64,000 nt of DNA from contig CM075655.1 in NCBI GenBank assembly GCA_037953625.1, positions 123,635,001 to 123,699,000 of the forward strand, read 5' to 3'. The notes under the pieces were generated by a model, which was not told the DNA's origin, made no database searches, and saw only the letters and a list, made by a program, of their open reading frames with translations. Below, in pieces: positions 58,984 to 64,000 of the stretch; positions within the stretch are counted from its first letter, which is position 1; every line of letters begins with the position of its first letter. The position numbers and the translations under genes were made by a program. This DNA comes from Crotalaria pallida (Eukaryota > Streptophyta > Magnoliopsida > Fabales > Fabaceae).

Positions 58984-59806
58984 AGTGACTTGGAGTCTTG
59001 TTGAAATTTGACCAAATAAGTATGTGACCAGGAAACTCAATATGCATTTATCTTGGAATTTCAATCCCTTGTTGAGAGTGCATGATCAAACTTTTATGTT
59101 ATAGTTATTGTAAATGTAAGTGCATTGAAGCAAAAGGTTCTACTTCATTATTTTGGCATTATGCTCAAGCACTTATAAACAGTGCTTTGATTTGCCAGCT
59201 ATACTTTTATCTGAGGAAGAAGAATAAAGGCAAAATTTAAAAAAAAAAAAATATTCCCCCTCTTCTAACTTTTTTTTTTTTTTTTTAAAAATGTTCGAAG
59301 TTAGCTTTTTTAAATTTGAACAACATTTTATGTTTTTGATTCTTCCCCTGAATTTTAAGGGGAGGATTCAATGTCCCAAATGCATGCCCTGCAACCATGT
59401 CTGCCTTAATAACTTATTCATTGAAATAGTGGACGCTTAGCTTTCTTGCGATCTGAAGGCAATTTCTTGATTTGCTAGAAAAAAGTGATTAGGACTTGTA
59501 CAATCAATCCTATAATCAATAGTCATTCAAATCTTTTATATGTCCAAGGACTTCATTCCAAGTTTTCAACCATCATCAAGGGCCACTTCTAGTACCTGAT
59601 GTTTTTTTGATTAGTACCATTCCCAGATTCGTCCATTGATTGAAATTTTATAGAGGGCGAGGATTTATACTACGCATGGATGAGGAATCATGAACCGCAG
59701 CCTTTAAATAGGAGAAAAGACTAAATAAAGTGTCTGGATAAAATAGTTACAAAATTCCCTAACGTACGTTTGATGAAAAATACCCTAAAGGCCAAAAAAG
59801 CGGGAT
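58984..59806. other. NLR 3' flank and intergenic DNA
   Basis: AATAAA at 59223-59228 is a likely poly(A) signal about 240 bases after the NLR stop. Beyond that no gene was recognised until the tRNA. Confidence 0.5.
59794..59799 (-). terminator. Pol III T-run terminator of tRNA-Trp
   Basis: Six consecutive T residues on the minus strand, eight bases after the tRNA 3' end, the usual RNA polymerase III stop. Confidence 0.8.
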
Positions 59807-59878
59807 TGAACCCGACGTGAATCGAACACGCAACCTTCTGATCTGGAGTCAGACGCGCTACCATTGCGCCACGGATCC
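59807..59878 (-). tRNA. tRNA-Trp(CCA)
   Basis: A 72-nt minus-strand tRNA with all helices paired: acceptor GGATCCG/CGGGTTC, D-arm GGCGCAATGGTAGCGC, anticodon stem TCTGA/TCAGA with loop CTCCAGA (anticodon CCA), and T-arm CGTGTTCGATTCACG. Box A (TGGCGCAATGG) and box B (GTTCGATTC) are intact. The upstream plus-strand GTTGGACAATTG gives CAA motifs on the minus strand, as plant tRNA genes prefer. It looks functional. Confidence 0.96.
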
Positions 59879-60137
59879 ACAGTTGGACAATTGCTTCAAA
59901 TTATAATATTTATAGACATATTTGTTTGGAGTCAGGGACAAAATAACAATAACAGATACAATAATAACAACCACGACCCATGTTAGAATTCAACACTAAC
60001 TTTGTTGTTCTGAATACAGTCTGAAATAGTATAATATTATTGTAGTTTTGTAAGGACAGGGTACATAGAGTTTATTTATTTTAACTTTATTTAACATTGT
60101 TGTAATTTACGTACTGCCAAGGGCTCACAAAGGCAAA

Positions 60138-61436
60138 TTACTCTGTCTTCTTCCCATTCATATGTGGAGCTACTGTACTCTTGATCTTGTTGATGGCCTT
60201 GTCATCAATAATCTCATAAGACCTCTTGCTTTTCTCCTTCAACCACTCCACCAATCTCTTAATCTTGTCCTCATTTTTCACATAAGTTATTGGTAGTGTC
60301 ATGCTCCCTATTATACCTACATACCAAAAAATAAAATTATACTACTATAAAATATACAAAATTTGAAGGTAATTAAACAATTGATTTAAGAAATCGAATA
60401 TGATATATACTCAACCAACCTATATAAAGGAATGTAAGGAAGTGCATGAAGCTTCCCACATAAGAAAGTAACCATAGTCCAGCCACAACTCCTAAAAATA
60501 CAGGCCAATCTTCCTCTGCGCCCACCTGAAACATTAACTTTATTGCTTCTTCAATCCATGTTTGAACCGTGTTCCCCATTCTCTCAGCTGACTCATGTGT
60601 CAATTCCATCCTCGACAACTTCAGGGGTTTCCTAAAATTAAAGAAGTTGTCCTAAAATTAAAGATTGAAGAAATAATTAATAAAAAATAAAGGTAGAGAG
60701 CTAGCTAGTATATGTGAGTAATCAAGGGAAGATGATTAATGAATTTTAATTATAATAATAATAATAATAATATACTCTGCTTCACCAGTTATGTTCTTTT
60801 AATTATTTTCCTTTGTTCCAATTGTTCTATATTATGTATTATGTATTTTTAGAAATTTAATACTCATCTATATCTTTTTTTCAAGAATACGTTTATATAT
60901 TACATTCTTTTTTTATCACTCATTTTATATCTCTATAATATAATTTTTATATATTTATTATTATTTATTGTCTAATCATTAAATAAAAATAATTTAGTCA
61001 AAATACACCAAATTTTTATATCATTTATTTATTTTTTAATCTATGTGCGAGATAACTTATGGGAGTAATACTAATACTCACTTGCCCAAAAGTCTAAACA
61101 TATTGGCACACAGGAATATTGAAGCAACAAAAAACATGGCAAGCCATGAGATGATAGTGAGGAAGTTGAATTGATACACTTCCATCATCACCCATGTTGC
61201 CGTTGCCACTATAAGAACACTTGCACTTAGTTTCCTTCTTCTCCATAAAACTATGTCCTTCACCATGTCATTGCCTCCTCCTGGTGCTGTGGCATGAACA
61301 TATAGATATACATCACGTCAAAAAATAATCATTTCATGCTACATATAATAATAAAGTGCATAGTAAAATAATTACTTGAGGAAGAGGAGGTGGTTGTGAA
61401 AGGTGGTGCTTCAGCTTCAGCTTCTGGTGGAGACAT
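60138..61436 (-). CDS. RTNLB: Reticulon-like protein B
   Basis: Four exons on the minus strand: 61376-61436, 61082-61286, 60420-60631 and 60138-60316. The protein is 218 aa and all introns are GT-AG. Reticulons are endoplasmic reticulum membrane proteins whose wedge-like hairpins bend tubules. The short Pro/Ala/Glu/Ser N-terminus (MSPPEAEAEAPPF) is followed by the domain start DIVLWRRRKLSASVLI. A first hydrophobic hairpin lies at about 41-85 (two runs around YQFNFLTIISWLAMFF), then a charged loop with KPLKLSRMELTHES, a second hairpin at about 125-165 (PVFLGVVAGLWLLSYVGSF and FLTFLYIGIIGSM), and a basic/acidic tail ending GKKTE. Size fits the short plant RTNLB group. It is convergent with the NLR gene, with the tRNA between them. 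Confidence 0.93.
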
Positions 61437-61845
61437 TGTGATGAAATAAAGATGATGTTCAAGGATAGGAATTAAGGGGTAATAAGAGGAGGTGGTGCTT
61501 TGGTTTTCTGCTTCAAAGTGTTAAGCATATAATAACAAGGAAAACATGTACCGATGTTTCTATTGGCTTCGGTGAAGTTGGTCGTCAAAGGTGTTGGTTT
61601 TGTGTCTGGCTGACACGTGTAGGGATCTAATGATACGTGGAAACCTTGCACCCTATGTGGCTCTGCCACCTCTATCTCCTTTTAGTTCGTTGACGGTGCC
61701 ATTTGCATAAGGCTTGGTTACCAGTTACCACTAGCTATTTTGATAGCCCAGCCCATGGTATTTTTATTTTTGGCCCATTTGGATTCCACTCACCTTTTTC
61801 CTAACCCACTTTTCTAAATTTTGCATTTATCTTTTGAGAAAATGG
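61437..61845. promoter_or_regulatory. Upstream region of the reticulon gene
   Basis: This stretch, less AT-rich than its surroundings (about 61440-61690), lies immediately upstream of the minus-strand start. On the minus strand a TTATATGC word near 61525-61533 could serve as a weak TATA element. No other feature is seen. Confidence 0.35.
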
Positions 61846-61992
61846 AGAATGCACCGACAGTGTAAAGTTTTTTAGTGCATCATTCACCATTCATCTGTGT
61901 ATGGTTGTTGACTTTTAGATTAAAGTAATACAAATAAACGATGGATGATGGATTGATGGTGTAAAAAACTTTACACCGTCAGTGTATACCAT
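61846..61992. mobile_element. Short foldback MITE
   Basis: Inverted arms share GTGTAAAGTTTTTTA/TAAAAAACTTTACAC and CACCATTCATC/GATGGATGATGG, with outer words CACCGACAG and CCGTCAGTG. About 145 bp, non-coding. The target duplication was not resolved. Confidence 0.6.
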
Positions 61993-63074
61993 TAATCTCT
62001 TCTCTTTTCTGGAAAAAAAGAAACATAAAATTTTAGAAAATGGTATACAACAAGTTATCAAGTATCAACAAATAGTTCTCTTATAATTATGTGTTTTTGC
62101 ATCAAGTTAATTAGTTGAAATGAAACAAAGATAAATAGATCGTTGATATATGTATGTGATATTTAATGTTTTATTTAATAACAAAAATAATTTATAACTA
62201 CTTATAAAGTTAGAGGTTTTTTGGTGTTCATCACTTGCAAAGAAATGAAAATAACTGCAAATAATTTTCAAATAAAAAAAGAGAGAGTAGTTAAAAGTAC
62301 GGCATGCTTCTATTTTTTTTTTTTTTTGCCTTTTCATGTTAGCACAATAAATTTTGAAACTATAGAAAAATGAAAGTCTTAAACAAGTTTAAAGTGGAGG
62401 TGTAATAAAAATTAAATAATTCAACTACTCAATATTATTTTGTTTTTCTCATAAATAATTTTGCAAAATAATACTTTTTAAACTTCAAATAACCATAAAT
62501 TCGGTGCACAATCAACGCTATGTTTACATATAAGATTTTAACATAATAATTTAAATATTTAAGCTTGCGCATTGCGCGGGTGCAAGTACTAGTTAATAAA
62601 CAGAGTAAAATCGTATGTAATTCTATGATTTAATTTTTGTTATGACACGTTAACGAAAAATTTTCCTTACTGATTTTTAATTTTTTAAAAAAAAAAATGC
62701 AAAATTGAGTATTTACCTTATGATAAAAAAATTAAAAAAAAATATGAATGTTGATAGAGAAACATGAAAATGTGGTCAATCAACACGCTAGTCTTATACA
62801 GTATATACAAAGAAAAGGGAATGTTGAATGTGAATTGCGCTGGATTGAACCTGTTTAGGGTATCCTTTAGTTTGATTATTTACCAATTGCTAGTATTTTA
62901 ATATTCTTTACTGATAATTCATAGTTGACTTAACAGTTAAACACACTATTAGTAGTATCTTTTCAAGGTTCAGTCATCAGTGCCTAGATGCCTACAGATG
63001 ATCAATAAATTAAGCATGGCATATACAGTGGTACATATAACACAACTGAGCTCTTCTAGTGCAGGTCAAATTTG
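61993..63074. other. AT-rich intergenic DNA
   Basis: No gene, RNA or complete mobile element recognised. T-runs and A-runs are frequent. Confidence 0.4.
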
Positions 63075-63300
63075 TATTCGAGGTTTTTCTTTGTTTTTAA
63101 AAAATTCAGGGGAGTTGAGTTTCGGGAACTCATCAGAGTCAGGGTAGGCCTTTGGGCTCAAGATAGAACCGCTTACAGAGGTACTTACAGATCATCAATC
63201 AATACCATCCTTACATCAATGGGATTCGAACCCGGAATCTCTCTCAACCTCGAATTTAATTCTTACCAACCGAGCCAATGGTTATTGGCTATTCGAGGTT
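63075..63300 (-). mobile_element. tRNA-derived SINE, minus strand
   Basis: The body is about 63086-63289. On the minus strand the head has box A-like TGGCTCGGTTGGTAAG and a perfect box B (GGGTTCGAATCCC), followed by a body and a short A-rich tail. TATTCGAGGTT occurs at 63075-63085 and 63290-63300 as an 11-bp target duplication. Confidence 0.8.
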
Positions 63301-63334
63301 AGTTTGTTATTAATTATTTGGTTGCTCAACAAAC

Positions 63335-63613
63335 TACTTCCTCTAGTCCTGTTTATATGTCATACTTATCCATATCACACAGACTAAGGAAGGTAGTTAA
63401 GTTTCTTGAAACTTTAAAAAAATACATTAATATTACAATTTTACCATCTTATCTTATATTGAAAATTTCATAATGTATTATTTCACATTAAATTAAGGGC
63501 AAATCAGAAAAAAAAAATAGCAATAAATGCTTCCTAGATATTGCAAAATACCTTATAAATAGAATCAAAGAATTCTTATAAAATGTGTCCTATAAATAAG
63601 ACCGAAGAGAGTA
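63335..63613. mobile_element. Stowaway-like MITE, family C
   Basis: TA-flanked, about 279 bp. Ends CTTCCTCTAGTCCTGTTTAT and ATAAATAAGACCGAAGAGAG. The interior matches 5387-5674 closely, in the same orientation. Confidence 0.75.
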
Positions 63614-64000
63614 AGAAAGTCATGCCACTTGCCTCATGTCTCTTTCAGAGCATTGGAATGCGTATAAATTCGATCCAGTATCTTAGATTGGAAAATGATA
63701 TAATACTAATAATTTCCTAATTGAAATTAGCTGCCTTGGAGCTAATATAACATTTCCAATTATATTGTCTCTGAGATGTACGTATTGCTCTGGGCGATTC
63801 CCGTAGTTCCCAAAGAGTTGAAGGAATAAATTAAAAGAGATAGAAAGTTTTCGGAATTCGAGAGATGTTTTAGGAAAGTGACATTGAGAATGAAACAAAA
63901 TTTAATAAAGTTAGTTAATTTTGCTTATATTTTAAATCAAAAGAAATATGTTTTTTGTTCCTTATAATTCGAGGCGGAAGAAGTATATAGCATAAGCAGA
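63614..64000. other. Window end with a likely MITE right border
   Basis: No gene. The final 30 bases (CCTTATAATTCGAGGCGGAAG...) match the element ends at 156-184 and 3701-3720, so a Stowaway-type element probably ends at about 63984, with a left part near 63840. Confidence 0.4.

Overview
This window is nuclear DNA of a flowering plant. Genes have many short introns with GT-AG borders, the intergenic DNA is very AT-rich, and the protein families are plant ones (LOB-domain factor, subclass III SnRK2 kinase, RPW8-type NLR, reticulon-like B). The dense Stowaway-type MITEs, tRNA-derived SINEs and Mutator-like foldback elements suggest a dicot, most likely a papilionoid legume. That placement is inference from repeat style and protein wording, not a database result.

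Layout. 1-15.9 kb is gene-free and packed with about 15 Stowaway-like MITEs (TA target sites, ends like CTCCCTCCGTCC), a hAT-like MITE carrying a tRNA-like segment, and three SINEs with clear target-site duplications. 15.98-18.8 kb holds an LBD36-like transcription factor gene (two coding exons, 318 aa). 18.9-28.6 kb is another gene-poor stretch with two Mutator-like TIR elements, a SINE and a decayed NT-C2-domain gene fragment with in-frame stops. 28.69-33.27 kb (minus) is a complete nine-exon gene for the tubulin-like protein misato (569 aa). 33.9-38.2 kb has two further Mutator-like elements, one with a perfect 9-bp target duplication and a GC-rich interior, and a tRNA-Lys-like sequence. 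39.15-44.58 kb (minus) is a six-exon gene for a DEK_C plus double SWIB/MDM2 chromatin protein (342 aa) with a Ty1-copia LTR fragment in its last intron. Head-to-head with it, 47.30-51.52 kb (plus) is a nine-exon SnRK2 kinase gene (355 aa), with a TIR element between the two start codons. 54.49-58.98 kb (plus) is a five-exon RPW8-NB-ARC-LRR helper-type NLR gene (836 aa). It shows local duplication: a relic of its own first exon lies in its leader, and two tandem duplications lie in intron 4. 59.8 kb (minus) is an intact tRNA-Trp(CCA). 60.14-61.44 kb (minus) is a four-exon reticulon-like B gene (218 aa).

I worked the exon borders out by joining exons so that reading frame, splice dinucleotides and family similarity all agree; every model closes in frame with a stop. 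The genes are not an operon or pathway cluster. The LBD, SnRK2, NLR and SWIB genes are all regulatory or signalling genes, but their adjacency looks ordinary for a plant chromosome.

I saw no CRISPR array, no rRNA and no convincing new biochemical system. The most unusual material is the transposon architecture (three nested Stowaway pairs whose inner element is always the same family), the tRNA-like insert inside a hAT-like MITE, and the duplication scars in and next to the NLR gene.
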